Source: Candidozyma auris
Lineage: Eukaryota > Ascomycota > Pichiomycetes > Serinales > Metschnikowiaceae
Length of the DNA stretch: 64,000 nt
Direction: 5' to 3'
NCBI RefSeq assembly: GCF_003013715.1
Contig: NC_072814.1
Span: 1,302,001-1,366,000 of the forward strand
Shown here: positions 9,316 to 20,565 of the stretch, piece by piece
Numbering within the stretch: position 1 is the stretch's first letter
Layout: each line of letters begins with the position of its first letter
Translations under genes and position numbers: made by a program
The notes under the pieces: generated by a model
What the model was told of the DNA's origin: nothing
The model's database searches: none
What the model saw: only the letters and a program-made list of their open reading frames with translations

Positions 9316-11877
9316 CTAACAGCGGAAACGGCGAATTTGCTTCCTCTCTAGCGGTGTCAAGACCCAGTTGATGCCAACATCGTTGTCTTCCTCTTCATCC
9401 TCCTCCTCCTCATTCAGTTTACTGAAAGAGTTAAGCTGATATTCCTCCTCGTCCATTCCCACAAGAAGCACCAACTGCGTAAGTCTCACGAACTTTTCTC
9501 GAAGTTCGTAGTCATCCTCACACACTTCGTTGATAATGAACAGGACATCCTTGTCGAGCTTCAAAGCGCCCAACTCGTTGATTTTGAATTTCTTGAGTGC
9601 CACCATCAACCTTTTTTCTATCATGCTGGCAAGGTTAACCACAAGAAGCCTGAGCAACTTATTAAATACCAATGTCTTGTGCATTGTTTGTCTATAGGGA
9701 CTGATCATGCTTCCCCATGAGTTCTTGAACTTAATCATACTCGATGGATCATTTAATATGGTTGAGGAGTACGCCATGTAACGTGTGTCGTTGTGATCAG
9801 AGAATGCCTCGTTCACTATGCTTGCAAGCCTGTTTTTCATGGATTGGTTGTAGAAATTGCGCAAGGACTGTCTCACCACATCGTTTGTGGCGGCAGTGAA
9901 CGGCTCCAAAATATCTCCTCGTATTATGTTCTTTATCCTATCTCCATCCATACCAAAAGGAAAATTGTTCTTAATGTATTGTGGATCACGCTGAGTAGTA
10001 TTCTCCACAATCTGATGAATGAATTGTTGTGCAGTGGCCACTGTGTTAAGATAAACAACGTAGTTGACAAGTTTTGGTTCGTTTGGCTGACCCCCTGCAG
10101 ACCCCGTCACCATTGAGCTTCCGGTGCCTACTATATTACCAAAAGCAGAGGAAGCACCTTTAAAGTACCCGCTCACAGACTCAGGAGCTGGAGTGCCTGA
10201 TCTTGAAACTGAGGGGCTGACGCTGCCGCTTAATACTGTGCTATGAGCCGATATTAGGGAAAGCGTTTTGTTGTATCTTGGCAGATTATCCTGGAGAGCC
10301 CTGCGAATGAAGCCATCAAGAAAATCTGTTCGAAGAACTTTAAAGCACTCCGTGACAAAGTGCTTGACGGTGGACGGTTGTGATGACTCAAGAATGTTTC
10401 TCAAAGTATTGTGGAAGATCAAACTGAGATCCTCTACGACAGATGATACAGCGGGTTGATCGGGGGCCTTTGATTCCGCGGTGGTGACCAAGAAGGCGTC
10501 TAAATCTGGAACCTCCTCGATTGTGATGGCCTTTTCAAATGAGCGACGTAAGTAGTATGTGTATAGCGCCTCGAAAGCAGGCAAGAATTTGTTGTGAATT
10601 TTTTTGTTGAAATGGGACGAGCTGAGCAATTGAGGTACTTCAAGCACGTCCTGTTGGGACTGACTCTTGCTGAGATACTTTGCTGATATGAACTTGCAGT
10701 ATAATGACCAATGGTGCAATATGCTAGAAAACTCGTGAATTAAGTCGCCGATCTCCACAAGTGGAACGATGTCATGGTCGTATACATCATTTTCCTCGTG
10801 CTCAGGCTGCTGATAATGGTCAGAGAAGCGGCGCGAAAGTTCAGTGAACTTATGTAGCTTGATATCCTGAAGTGTCTTGTCGACTCTGTTAACGTCGTAG
10901 AAAGTATCAGCAATCAATCCGATTTGGGAATCGATTTCACGCTGGATCTTGGACACCACGAACACCACTGCGTCTGGGTACGAGGTTCCGTAGTATTTAT
11001 TAATCAAGGGCGTATGCAGCGACAACATGGTCGAAATGCTTTCAAAAAGATTCTGTGTAACCGTAGCGTATATCCCCAGTCTCGCTTCGCCTTTTGTCGC
11101 CGAGTTTATCAACGTTCGTGAAGTATCAGTAATGATTGAACAAATGAATTTTGAATAGCACTGAAGTCCGGCTTCCTCCTGGTCAATTAGAGGAAAAAGC
11201 TGAAAGTACTTCGTGATTTCTGGCACGGACCTTGCTTTGGCTGCGTCGTTGAAACGTGTCTGGAATTCTTGGGTTAGCTGCTCAGTCCACATCTTCACGG
11301 TAGGAGCAGGAAGCTCAGGAATCTCGGACGATGGGATTGTCACCAGGGCAAACTTTCCATTTACAAGCTTCGGACTAAGTTTATGATTGATTATATGGAT
11401 GCAATTGGCTGCCAAATCCCAATCTCCCTTCTCTATGGCGTACTGGGTCTGGCTGATGTTGTTTTTGAGGAGCTGGACGTCAGACACAAACAACAACGTG
11501 GAGTTAACGTTTCTGATTTCCCTATCCAAGGCTTTTATCCTTGATGTGAGTGAATGGCCCAAATCGTTGGCTGAAGTGAACACTTTGGTCAAATCGTTGG
11601 AGTTGGCTATGGCACCAGACAACTTGGCTCGAGAAAGCTCCAACAGCGAGATTTCCGCCATATGTTTCTTTGATCCCACAGTGACCAACCGCAGCAAATC
11701 GGAGTCGATGTTGTTTGTTTGGAGGTCGATCTGGTGGATCAATTCATGTAACGCTGAGGTGGACAGAGCCGACTTGAGTCTTTCCATGAGCTCAGCATAC
11801 TCCTTGTCCAAATTATGCTGCTGTAGCAGCGGGAACATGGAAGCAGTAGTGCTCTGAGAAATTGGTTTGCCCACCAT
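9316..11877 (-). CDS. COG4: Cog4, subunit of the conserved oligomeric Golgi tethering complex
   Basis: COG4 is part of lobe A of the COG tether, which captures retrograde intra-Golgi vesicles and binds SNAREs and Sly1. From ATG 11877 the protein is 853 residues (MVGKPISQSTTAS...). An equally possible start is ATG 11838 (MFPLLQQHNLDKEY). N-terminal heptad-rich segments (KHMAEISLLELSRAKLSGA, then the LDREIRNVNSTLLFVSDV region) and the EKGDWDLAANCIH helix are typical of Cog4. The C-terminus is acidic (EEEEDEEEDN), followed by LTPLERKQIRRFRC. An open frame continues upstream of 11877 but has no ATG and an unconserved composition. The gene is tandem with LAP3, 264 bp away. Confidence 0.88.
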   Translation of the reverse strand: MVGKPISQSTTASMFPLLQQHNLDKEYAELMERLKSALSTSALHELIHQIDLQTNNIDSDLLRLVTVGSKKHMAEISLLELSRAKLSGAIANSNDLTKVFTSANDLGHSLTSRIKALDREIRNVNSTLLFVSDVQLLKNNISQTQYAIEKGDWDLAANCIHIINHKLSPKLVNGKFALVTIPSSEIPELPAPTVKMWTEQLTQEFQTRFNDAAKARSVPEITKYFQLFPLIDQEEAGLQCYSKFICSIITDTSRTLINSATKGEARLGIYATVTQNLFESISTMLSLHTPLINKYYGTSYPDAVVFVVSKIQREIDSQIGLIADTFYDVNRVDKTLQDIKLHKFTELSRRFSDHYQQPEHEENDVYDHDIVPLVEIGDLIHEFSSILHHWSLYCKFISAKYLSKSQSQQDVLEVPQLLSSSHFNKKIHNKFLPAFEALYTYYLRRSFEKAITIEEVPDLDAFLVTTAESKAPDQPAVSSVVEDLSLIFHNTLRNILESSQPSTVKHFVTECFKVLRTDFLDGFIRRALQDNLPRYNKTLSLISAHSTVLSGSVSPSVSRSGTPAPESVSGYFKGASSAFGNIVGTGSSMVTGSAGGQPNEPKLVNYVVYLNTVATAQQFIHQIVENTTQRDPQYIKNNFPFGMDGDRIKNIIRGDILEPFTAATNDVVRQSLRNFYNQSMKNRLASIVNEAFSDHNDTRYMAYSSTILNDPSSMIKFKNSWGSMISPYRQTMHKTLVFNKLLRLLVVNLASMIEKRLMVALKKFKINELGALKLDKDVLFIINEVCEDDYELREKFVRLTQLVLLVGMDEEEYQLNSFSKLNEEEEDEEEDNDVGINWVLTPLERKQIRRFRC

Positions 11878-12141
11878 ACTTTGTGGGGGTAGAGTGTCCT
11901 TTTGAATAGGGCTGATTGTTGAGGTGAAGGTTTCGAAAAGTGAGACTATACTACTTGTTGATACTGCACTAACTGCTACTACCACCAATTGGCACAATAC
12001 ACTTTGCACTACACCACGCGAGATATATATCTTTGTAAATTCATTCTAGTCATAACTAAACATTCTAGTCACTGTCGTCAATGATGTGTGGTTAAGCTAA
12101 TGTTCCAACGTCAAGTTTCGAGTCATTGGCTGCCTGCAAAA

Positions 12142-13635
12142 TCAGGCCAACGCTCCCATAGGATCATAGTAAGGCAATACAGAGTATTGCTTGTTCTTCC
12201 AGAGCTCGTAGTGTGATCTCTCTGTGTACTTCTTTGACGTCACAATCTGAAAAACGTACTCGTCGAACCAATCGTCAGACATCAAGTACCAGCCCTTATT
12301 GCCGCCTTCATCACCCCACGAGTTCTCCACCTTCCATCTAGTGGGCTTGCCGTCAGCATCCAAATGGACACCAGCAATGACCATGGCATGTGTCATCTGA
12401 GAAGAACCAGTTCTCAATCTCTCCTCTTTGGTGAGCTTAGGAGCAGTACCAAGCACCAAGTCGTAGTCAAACAAGTTGGTGTCCATGACGCCAGAGGCAC
12501 CGTCAAAGAACTTGCCAACATCACAACCAAAGAACACAGGCTCGTTGTCCTTCAACATTGCAATGGCAGCTTTCTTCATCGCAGACAATTCTACATTCAC
12601 GTATTCAATGGGTCTGCCGTTGTAGACGTTGTTTAAACGGTCAACGGTGTACAACTTGTTGTACTCATTCCTTGGGTCGTTCAACAAGGAAAAGCGTTGC
12701 GTGACATTGTAGGCAACGTGCTTTTCGTAAAACTCTTTTGCAGTAGTCTCGACGCTGTGAAACTTGCCATTCTTGTCCTTGTACTCCCAAGTGAACTTCT
12801 CGTTGGGGCCAATTGGAGAGCCCAAAAAGAGGGCAATAATCTGGTACACTTGCTTGTTAAAGTTATTCTTGGCTGCCAAAATGGCCCTCTTGGGAGCACC
12901 CTTTTCCTTCATTTCCCTCAACACCAAAGCAAATTCTCTTAACTTGTCTGCCAAGACGGCGTTCAACCCACTCGAAGACAGAGCATTGGCATTATCGGGA
13001 AACACCTCATTGGGCACCACACCGTACTTGTCAATGACGTTAGATATCATGTCCCACTGTCCACCGTCATTAACGGAGCCGGCAAAAAGCCATTGGAGCA
13101 AACGCGAGTCAAGAGGCTCATCGGCAGTGTCAATGATGTTCTCAAGGAAGTAGTTGGCCTTCTCCAACTTGTCGTAGAAGTAGAGATACGCCTGAGAAAC
13201 TTGAAACCCAGCCGGGTCCAAGTTGTACCTCTTGATCACACGGGTGCGGATCACATTGCTGGTGGCAAAAATCCAACACCTTCCAGAAGATTTCTGGTTG
13301 TCCAAGAAAGAGGGCGATCCAATGGGATCCACCTCCACGTTGAAGAGGTACCTGTCACCTAATGTCAAGTCAACGTTTCTCTTCTTAGTTATGTCTCCCA
13401 AACTGTGTTGGGCAAACGCGTTCTGTACTACTCTGTTTTTGGGGTCAGACTTCAAATCAGCGTCCCACTTCTTGATGTTTTCAGTGTTCAAGTCGTTCAG
13501 GTAGTCGCATACGTCCAAAGATAACTTTTGCAAGTAAGCAGCCGCTGAAGATGGTGATTCTTTATAAACTTGTTTCTCGTTCACAATTTCAACAGAGACA
13601 TCATCTCTGACGTCCTTTGAAGTAGCAGAGCCCAT
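12142..13635 (-). CDS. LAP3: Cysteine aminopeptidase Lap3/Blh1/Gal6 (bleomycin hydrolase)
   Basis: This is a homohexameric papain-family (C1) peptidase of the cytosol/mitochondria. It trims peptides, detoxifies homocysteine thiolactone and inactivates bleomycin. The 497-residue protein carries the catalytic Cys at about 120 (SSGRCWIFA), the catalytic His in MTHAMVIAGVH and the catalytic Asn in KVENSWGDEG. The C-terminal arm (LPYYDPMGALA) lies in the active-site channel and limits substrates. It ends at ALA, without the terminal lysine that S. cerevisiae Gal6 removes by self-processing. The N-terminus MGSATSK fits an N-myristoylation consensus. The ATG at 13635 follows a TATA-containing leader. 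Confidence 0.95.
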   Translation of the reverse strand: MGSATSKDVRDDVSVEIVNEKQVYKESPSSAAAYLQKLSLDVCDYLNDLNTENIKKWDADLKSDPKNRVVQNAFAQHSLGDITKKRNVDLTLGDRYLFNVEVDPIGSPSFLDNQKSSGRCWIFATSNVIRTRVIKRYNLDPAGFQVSQAYLYFYDKLEKANYFLENIIDTADEPLDSRLLQWLFAGSVNDGGQWDMISNVIDKYGVVPNEVFPDNANALSSSGLNAVLADKLREFALVLREMKEKGAPKRAILAAKNNFNKQVYQIIALFLGSPIGPNEKFTWEYKDKNGKFHSVETTAKEFYEKHVAYNVTQRFSLLNDPRNEYNKLYTVDRLNNVYNGRPIEYVNVELSAMKKAAIAMLKDNEPVFFGCDVGKFFDGASGVMDTNLFDYDLVLGTAPKLTKEERLRTGSSQMTHAMVIAGVHLDADGKPTRWKVENSWGDEGGNKGWYLMSDDWFDEYVFQIVTSKKYTERSHYELWKNKQYSVLPYYDPMGALA

Positions 13636-14137
13636 TATAAAAAAAGAAGGTAGGATTCAGTGTTGAAATTGAGTACTGAGAAAAGCGCCTCCTACTTATA
13701 TGACGCGGAGCCGTACACGGAACCTTCGTTATCAGCCTGCACGTAGACTGTGGTTGATAACCCACACGGTTGTGGGAGGAATCAAGGGGAGAGATAAGAG
13801 GAAGTAGAAGTCGTATATAATGGAATTTATTTAATAATGCACACTTTTTTCCTTTTTTATGTCAAAGTCTTTGACAACTTTGGTGACCGCTCTGTGGCTT
13901 CCCCTCCGCCCAATGGCTGCGAAATTAGTTACTGGAGTGAATCAAGAAGTGTTTCTGAGACACAAAGTTGGCTATGCTACCACACAAAATTAGATGGTAC
14001 TTTCAAACGTTGTTAAGATTGGCACCTCCACTATAACATTTCACTGGATTTCTCTTGCTGATGCAATTGGTCTGCCATTTTCCTACACCTCATTCCCTTA
14101 TGCAATTCGTCTATATTGATGCCATATCCTCGCTCTG
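13636..14137. other. LAP3 promoter / NOP12 3' flank
   Basis: This 502-bp gap holds TGGCTGCGAAA at 13914-13924, preceded by CAA (CAATGGCTGCGAAA), about 280 bp upstream of the LAP3 ATG. It also has a T-rich stretch at 13845-13860. No gene is seen. Confidence 0.5.
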
Positions 14138-15550
14138 TCACTCTTTCTGCCCAAGCGTCGCCATTGCCTGCTTGTCCTTCTTAAACCTTGTAGACCGGTC
14201 GGTGATTCTGGGCTTCTTCACCTTCCCCTTGGCACTCTTGAGACCCTTGATACCTGCAATCTTTTGCCCCTTTGTAGCACGAGCTCCTTCCACAATGATT
14301 TGTCCTGCCGAGTTACGATCAGACTTACCTAAAAGCGTTCTTGCACGACCCAACTTTGTCTTCTGCTCGTCCGTGAGTCTAGCCTTGGGCTTTTTAAGTT
14401 TTCTTGCGTTGTCCACATGGTTAGGGGATAAAACTGAAGGTTTTGCGTTGGCTTTAGCTCTCAGAATACGGAGCTTCCTGGGCTTACTCTTCTTCTCGCC
14501 ACCTGATACCTCTGTCTGCTCAGTATCCATGGGCTTATCATTGAGCATGAGGGCTTTGTTTACAGAAAGTGTGTCCTTGAATTGAACTAAGGCGAACCCT
14601 TTACCGAGGTTGGTCTTGGAGTCTCTCACAACACGAACAGACTCCACGTCGTCGCCCGTGTGCTTATTGAAGTACCTCCACAACTTCTCCTCTTGCTCTT
14701 CAAAATCCAAGTTACCCACAAAAATAGTTCTTTTGTTGTCTTTGGGCGCTGGGTGGGCCACATGGTCAACTCTGATGTGGTGATGCTCGAATAAGGTAGC
14801 GTTGAGTCTGCTGCATGCTTTCCTAGAGGGTTCTCTTTCTTTAAAAACAACATAGGCATTTACGGTATCTCTGAGAGTATGCAACGCCTTTTTGGCGAAA
14901 GCAAGCTTTCTGGGGAGAGCCTCATCGAAGGCAATCGATCTGAATCGTATGGCGTGGACTGAACCAACCTGCTGAAAGAGTTTCTTGAAGTTCTTGTAAG
15001 CTCTCTTCGAAGTAACCACGGTATTCGGAACGTTTCCAACGAAAACAGTCCTTTCAGCCTTATCTAGTTCTTCTTCTTTGAGATCAACGGTTTTCGCAGC
15101 GGACTCCTTCTTCTTCTTCGTTGAGGGTTCCTCCGCTTCGCTCTCGATTCCACTATCGCTCAGCTCGCCTTCTTCATCCACCTTCTTTTCTGCAACAACT
15201 TCATCACTATCTTCCTGTACGTTTTCCTCGGAATCTTCTTTCACAGCTTCTTTCACCTCTTTGTCCTCATTCTCTGTCCTGGCCCTCTCGTTCTCCTCGA
15301 GTAGCTTACTGTAATACTTGGCTTCTAAATCTTCTTCATCCTCTGCTCTCTTCTTGCTCTTCTTCTTCTTGTTCTTCTTTTTCTCTGCCTCGGCAGATTC
15401 TTCTGGGGTTGTGCTCTCTTCTGGGATGTCTATAACTGTTCTAGTGGACTTTAACGTGTCTCTGCTCACTGGGCCCGCCGAGGACTCAAAAAGGGATTTA
15501 ACTTTTTTATCTATCGTGGCTCCAGAAAAGAGCGACGAAAATGCAGACAT
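14138..15550 (-). CDS. NOP12: Nucleolar pre-rRNA processing protein Nop12
   Basis: Nop12 is a nucleolar RNA-binding protein needed for 25S rRNA maturation and 5.8S folding, especially at low temperature. From ATG 15550 it has 470 residues, beginning [20 protein letters not shown] like family members. A lysine/glutamate-rich acidic region covers residues 50-165. Two RRMs follow: RRM1 with [10 protein letters not shown] (from about 172) and RRM2 with [10 protein letters not shown] and GKGFALVQF (from about 275). The C-terminus is basic ([20 protein letters not shown], and [16 protein letters not shown]). The frame remains open upstream to a TTG only. Confidence 0.93.
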   Translation of the reverse strand: MSAFSSLFSGATIDKKVKSLFESSAGPVSRDTLKSTRTVIDIPEESTTPEESAEAEKKKNKKKKSKKRAEDEEDLEAKYYSKLLEENERARTENEDKEVKEAVKEDSEENVQEDSDEVVAEKKVDEEGELSDSGIESEAEEPSTKKKKESAAKTVDLKEEELDKAERTVFVGNVPNTVVTSKRAYKNFKKLFQQVGSVHAIRFRSIAFDEALPRKLAFAKKALHTLRDTVNAYVVFKEREPSRKACSRLNATLFEHHHIRVDHVAHPAPKDNKRTIFVGNLDFEEQEEKLWRYFNKHTGDDVESVRVVRDSKTNLGKGFALVQFKDTLSVNKALMLNDKPMDTEQTEVSGGEKKSKPRKLRILRAKANAKPSVLSPNHVDNARKLKKPKARLTDEQKTKLGRARTLLGKSDRNSAGQIIVEGARATKGQKIAGIKGLKSAKGKVKKPRITDRSTRFKKDKQAMATLGQKE

Positions 15551-16879
15551 CTTGCTTCTATTCGAACTGGTTGCAAACAATTATACTATCGATGGGCATC
15601 TCATCCAGTAGTTTTTTTATGTGGGACACGAGTGCAGGATATGATCAAAGGCTCTAAATAATAATAACCATTTCAGTAAATTTTTTGTCATTAAATGAAT
15701 AAATTTGGTTTGATTGATAATTACGCTTAACAATTAGATTTACAATTGAAGTTTATTGCCTTGGTGGGTGGGGCTGGGGGCTTCCACTGGAGATAGAGCT
15801 ACCTAGCACTGGCCTCACAGAATCCGTATGACCGCTTCAAACTGATCCAGACTAAGCAAACGATGGTAGTGAAAAAGAATTTAAAAATGAGATCCTTAGA
15901 AATGCCATCTGATTTTTTCATAACATTATATATTCTTTCGAGTTCTCTCCGATGACCATGAAGATGATCGATGACTTGGGCATTGGCTGCAAAATTGTCG
16001 CTGCCTCGACAAACGAGAGACTTCCCCCTACAACTCCATGCTACAGCGCTCGTAGACTTGTATTCTGTAGCCTGCTTCATTCTTCAATAGATGGAGACAT
16101 TATTGTACTCGTAATAATTTGTCCTAAGCCCAAAAGTGAACAGGAGAGTCTTGGACATGGTGGAGGCAAGAACGACATTGTGGAAGGCCATTCATACAGC
16201 AAGAAGGTTCACTCTTTTTGTAAGCCACTTGGATCTCAAAGACCAGCTCTGTGGACTTCTCATGGGATGGATGATGGCGGCTGCAAAGTGGAACACAGAC
16301 AGAATTGGAAATGGCATGTCACGCAAAACACAGCATAAAAGCTGAACTACACGCTCATGTCTACCAGTAACGGGAATTTTGCTGAAGCTTTTTTACGAAC
16401 ACATGTTGAAGAACTTCCATATGGTCCTTCCTTCTTTGCTTCCTGCCATTCGTACAGGCAAAATACTAAACGGAGTCAACATTTGAGCCGATTTCAGCCC
16501 AAAATAAAAGAGATACCAGCTTGGCACGTATCCAATCATATCATCATTCAAGACATCCCAAAAAAAAATTCTTATGCACTTTCTTTCCTCAGTCACCTTC
16601 ACAATCTTCGCTCTCCCACACTTCGGCTCGGTCTCACTGGGCTGGCTCCATGAGCAGCACTCCGTGCAGTCCGTCTTCTCGAGTATCAATCACTGTTTGT
16701 TCACATTGTCCATTATCGACATCTTCCCTGAAAATCAAGCAAATTGCCCCCACGTCCACGTCACCCCGTATATCACCAAAGCAAAGTACAAACCCCAACA
16801 CACTTTTCCTTTTAGCTTACTATCGACGCTTCTAGTACCCCTCCACTTTGTGCTTTCCACAGTAGAAAGCCTTTCCAGA
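15551..16879. other. 1.3-kb divergent intergenic region NOP12 / DEP1
   Basis: The small open frames here have shadow-like composition and I do not call them. Copies of the dispersed word family are TGGTTGCAAAC at 15568-15578, TGGCTGCAAAA at 15984-15994 and GGCTGCAAA at 16279-16287. The stretch 16574-16879 is open in frame with DEP1, but it is read through from promoter sequence and lacks conservation-like composition. Confidence 0.45.
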
Positions 16880-18718
16880 ATGCCTGATTTGGACCTTGAC
16901 GGATCCCGTTCGCCAAGCTCCCCAAGACCAGACGCATCCAAACCAGACTTGACCCACCGCAACAGCCACGGCAGTAACTCCCACCATCGCCATCTGGTGC
17001 TGCCCCACAGACTGCCCCAGCACACCAAGGACCTGCCCTTGACCGACATTGGCACGTCCCCTCCAGCGTTTGAAATCAACTCCATCACCCACAAGGACTC
17101 CAGAGACTCGCTTGAAAGCTCGGAGCTCAGCGACTTGGGAGACGACGGAAGTGAGGCCGAAACGGACAAAATGGATTTCTTGGACGACGATAGTGCCTCT
17201 GCCAGAGACAAGGTGACCGATTTGCGTGCCTTGTCTGAGCTTACAGAGATGGCTCGGTTGCAAGAGGTGGATTCCGACGATTCGGATGACAATTTCCCAA
17301 AAGAATTAAGTCACGAAGACGCCCTTCAGCTCAATGGCAAGCATGAGGGAGATCACGATGAGGAGCTCGAGAGACCTGCAAAGCAGCGCAGGCTACTGAA
17401 GCTGAAAAGGACTTCAGGAAAGGCTAAAAAAGAAGAAGATGCTGAGTCTGGCACTCAGGAATCTCCTTCTGCCTCGTCTCCAACCGCCGCAACCACCACT
17501 GCCACCGACGCAGTGGAGATGGAAACTGCTGAGCTCACACTGCACGACACCAAGCTGGTTATTGACGACGAGAACGTTCTGGCTGAGGAAGGGGACAATG
17601 AGGATGCTGAGGAGGATGACCAAGTTGGCGCTGAGCGCGAGGACGTTGCAAATGGAGAAGTGGAAGCAGGCGCTGATATTAAAGATGAGGAGGAGGCCGA
17701 GGAGCCTAAAGAAGAGGGTGGAGATCCTGCTAATGGCTCGGTCAATGAAGAGCTGGCAAAAGAGGAGGACCTCGCTGAAAATGGCTCGCCTGCTGACGAG
17801 GAAGGCGAGGCTGGGGCCGAGGTTGAAGCTGATGTAGAAGATGAGAAGCCAGAGGAAGGCGAGCAAGAAGAAGAAGAAGCTGACGCTGACGCAGCGGCAA
17901 AGATCGAGGCAGAGAAGATTGACGAAGCGAGTGTGAAAGAGCATCAGATCGCTGAGGAGAACGACGTTGACATGGATGAACACCGCAAGTTGGCTGTGGA
18001 CGAGCTCATAGCAATTGAGGCTGACTTCGCTCATCTTCGGGACAAGCTCTACCAGGATAAGCTCAGCTTACTAGAACATGAGCTCCAGCTTTGCTTGGAC
18101 GGTCTGCACCCTGAACTTCTACAAATCTACCTTAAGGTGAACGAGTTCTACCAAGACAACATTCGCCTTGCTAATGCCACCCTCAATTACAGTCTCAAAT
18201 GCATCAACACAGAAACTATTGCTACACGTACGGCCATCCACCAGGATTTTATGAAGAACGTTATGGACATGAAGAACGATATGATCACGGAAACCACCCT
18301 GTTGTGGTACAAGATCAACAAGGAACGCAACAGTCTAGATCAGTTGGTACCCGACTTCAATTTTGCAGCCATCCCTACCATACCGTCCATCGAAGGTGAG
18401 CCCGTTGGTTACAACCAACAGCCCATTGCTGCAGGCGGGTCTAGCATGGAATACTACATGGACGGCCCTGCCCTCAGCAAAAAGGCCATGAAGCAAAATA
18501 TTCTCTATGAGCTCGTGCAACAGCGAAACAGTCTCAATAAAGAGCTTGGCATCTTGAATGGCCTCAAGGAGTTCCATGGGTTCCCCTGTGCGATCTCCAC
18601 TGCGCTACATAAAGATGACTCGAGCAATGTCGCTGTGGATGAGCTTATACTACAAAAGGCCACCAATGACGAAGTCGAGGAAGATTTTCGTGCCATGGGG
18701 ATCTCTATCAACGGCTAG
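16880..18718 (+). CDS. DEP1: Dep1, Sds3-like subunit of the Rpd3L histone deacetylase complex
   Basis: Dep1 is a structural subunit of the large Rpd3 deacetylase, a nuclear corepressor. The 612-residue protein starts MPDLDLDGSRS at ATG 16880. Residues 1-370 are low complexity: Ser/Pro/His first, then long Glu/Asp/Ala-rich acid runs. The conserved Sds3-like domain begins at about 375 (ELIAIEADFAHLRDKLYQDK, LEHELQLCLDGLHPELLQIY) and continues through CINTETIATRTAIHQDFMK and LLWYKINKERNSLDQL. A C-terminal element, EEDFRAMGI, closes the protein, as in fungal Dep1. It could instead be annotated Sds3-like, but the length, acidic leader and C-terminal motif favour Dep1. Confidence 0.87.
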   Translation: MPDLDLDGSRSPSSPRPDASKPDLTHRNSHGSNSHHRHLVLPHRLPQHTKDLPLTDIGTSPPAFEINSITHKDSRDSLESSELSDLGDDGSEAETDKMDFLDDDSASARDKVTDLRALSELTEMARLQEVDSDDSDDNFPKELSHEDALQLNGKHEGDHDEELERPAKQRRLLKLKRTSGKAKKEEDAESGTQESPSASSPTAATTTATDAVEMETAELTLHDTKLVIDDENVLAEEGDNEDAEEDDQVGAEREDVANGEVEAGADIKDEEEAEEPKEEGGDPANGSVNEELAKEEDLAENGSPADEEGEAGAEVEADVEDEKPEEGEQEEEEADADAAAKIEAEKIDEASVKEHQIAEENDVDMDEHRKLAVDELIAIEADFAHLRDKLYQDKLSLLEHELQLCLDGLHPELLQIYLKVNEFYQDNIRLANATLNYSLKCINTETIATRTAIHQDFMKNVMDMKNDMITETTLLWYKINKERNSLDQLVPDFNFAAIPTIPSIEGEPVGYNQQPIAAGGSSMEYYMDGPALSKKAMKQNILYELVQQRNSLNKELGILNGLKEFHGFPCAISTALHKDDSSNVAVDELILQKATNDEVEEDFRAMGISING

Positions 18719-18868
18719 ATTTGTATGGGCACCAAACCCAGAACTGCGTTCTGTCCTGCACCCTGTGCCTCCAACACTCGCTTGAGAAGCTACAATGTGT
18801 TCAATCCTGCTAATTAACGTCTTGGATATCCATAGATACATAATAATCACGACATAGTAACACATACC

Positions 18869-20473
18869 ATGGTCGAGGTTTCACTCACAGTGGGTAAACT
18901 CGATGCGTCTCTCGCATTGCTCTTAACCAAAGACCATCATTTAATTGAGTTCCCCACGATATTGCTCCCCAATGGGGTCAAAGCCGGCTCGATTGTTAAA
19001 ATCAGATGTGATCGGGACTTGGAGACAGAATTGGAAGAGAAGAAGCAGTTCCAGGCGATCCAGGACGAAATCATCAATACTTTTGGCAAAAACTTGCCCA
19101 AGGCGCCTCAGTTACGAGTCAAGAACGTCACTCAAACTTCATGTGTCTTGGAATGGGATCAATTGGACTTGGGCACTGCTTCCCTAAAGAACCTCGTTTT
19201 GTTTAGAGATGGCAAGAAGCTTGGTGCTATTCCTCAGGCAATGACCAACAAGACAACAAAGTTGTCCGGGTTGCCAATTGATAAGACATTTAAATTCCAT
19301 TTGCGCCTAGACACAACGGCTGGCGTTTACAAATCTGAGGAAGTAGAGGTGACAACGCACAAAATGACAGATTTGTCGGGAATCACTGTTTATTTGGGTG
19401 ATATTACTCCTAATGACCAATTCACCGTGGAGGACATTCAGGCAACCTTGAAGAACATGGGCGCCCACCACCCTGCTCAGGAGACCGTCAAGGTCGACAC
19501 GACTCACTTCATCACTATGAGAGAAAATAAGCAGAATCCAGAATATGTCAAGGCCAATGATATGAATATCCCGATAATACGGCCTGAGTGGTTGAAGGCT
19601 TGCGAGCGTGAAAGAAGAATTGTGGATGTTAGAGACTTCTACGTAAAGGACTGCCTGTTGCCTGATATCTTGGCGAGAAACTACTGGAAGAAGGATGCTC
19701 CTGCCAAGCTGACCGAAGCTTCGAAGGATACATTAGAAGGGCCACCGGTAGTGCAGGTGACATCTCCATCTCCTGAAACCACAAGTAAACAGGACTTGAA
19801 TGAGAAGGATGAGGGGAAAGATAGTGGTGTACCATCGTCTGAGGCGGTCGATGAAGCCAAATCCAGTGAAAATACCTCTGGTGAGGTCTCAGAATCATCG
19901 AAGAAGTCTGAAAAAGAAGGTGAAGTAAAGTCTGATGAGAAGCCTGATGAAAATGCTACTGTTGATGTGACAAAGAATGAGGATGAGGTGGGGAGGACAG
20001 ATGAGCTAGATAATGCGCAAAAGGCATCCGAGACTTCGATGTCTTTACGTGAGGAGGAATCAACGAAGCAAGCAATTGCGGAACCCACAGAGCAGGTTGT
20101 CACGGACCTGAAGGAAAAAACAAATACAAATGCAGTTGAGGGTACGGTAAATGCAGCTTCCATTGGAACACAACAAGCCGAGACGCTGGCCCAACCGACT
20201 GCTGAAGAATTGACAGAGGTGGATCTCAACGAATCTCATCCCGAGTCAGGTGTTGCTGAACTGACAGATCTCCCCAAGAAAATTGAGCAAGAGGAAATAC
20301 AGGAGGTTAAAGAGGATGACACGATTGCAGAAGGCATGGATGGCGATGAAGGTGACGAGAACGACGATGACGACGAAAACGAAAATGCAAACGGGAAAGA
20401 AACAACCGATCAGCCCGCCGGCGAGAGCAAGCTGAAAAAGAAGAACAAGAAGAAGAAGAAAGGTAAGAAGTAA
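18869..20473 (+). CDS. CHS5: Chs5, exomer complex core subunit
   Basis: Chs5 is the scaffold of exomer, which with Chs5-Arf1-binding proteins exports chitin synthase Chs3 and a few other cargos from the trans-Golgi. The 534-residue protein has an N-terminal dimerisation/ChAPs-binding segment ([29 protein letters not shown]), a fibronectin type III domain (about 78-165, [17 protein letters not shown]), then a BRCT domain (about 168-260, [14 protein letters not shown] to [18 protein letters not shown]). The unstructured tail is Glu/Ser/Thr-rich and ends in a polylysine cluster. This domain order is diagnostic. It lies 150 bp downstream of DEP1 on the same strand. Confidence 0.95.
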   Translation: MVEVSLTVGKLDASLALLLTKDHHLIEFPTILLPNGVKAGSIVKIRCDRDLETELEEKKQFQAIQDEIINTFGKNLPKAPQLRVKNVTQTSCVLEWDQLDLGTASLKNLVLFRDGKKLGAIPQAMTNKTTKLSGLPIDKTFKFHLRLDTTAGVYKSEEVEVTTHKMTDLSGITVYLGDITPNDQFTVEDIQATLKNMGAHHPAQETVKVDTTHFITMRENKQNPEYVKANDMNIPIIRPEWLKACERERRIVDVRDFYVKDCLLPDILARNYWKKDAPAKLTEASKDTLEGPPVVQVTSPSPETTSKQDLNEKDEGKDSGVPSSEAVDEAKSSENTSGEVSESSKKSEKEGEVKSDEKPDENATVDVTKNEDEVGRTDELDNAQKASETSMSLREEESTKQAIAEPTEQVVTDLKEKTNTNAVEGTVNAASIGTQQAETLAQPTAEELTEVDLNESHPESGVAELTDLPKKIEQEEIQEVKEDDTIAEGMDGDEGDENDDDDENENANGKETTDQPAGESKLKKKNKKKKKGKK

Positions 20474-20565
20474 GAGCGACTCCTACAACGATGAATAGAT
20501 ATCCGGTTAACTAATGATGACTGTATTATTATTCCTGGGCAGATTAACTCCCACGATACAGAACT

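Noticed and set aside
11878..12009. N-terminal extension of COG4
   Set aside because: The extended frame begins with GTG, has no ATG, and its composition looks like leader DNA; ATG 11877 was used.
15952..16338. 128-codon open frame between NOP12 and DEP1
   Set aside because: No family features and shadow-like composition. It contains two dispersed-word variants, suggesting regulatory DNA.
16574..16879. In-frame 5' extension of DEP1 by 102 codons
   Set aside because: The extension is unlike the acidic DEP1 leader, and the ATG at 16880 has a good context and natural start (MPDLDLDGS).
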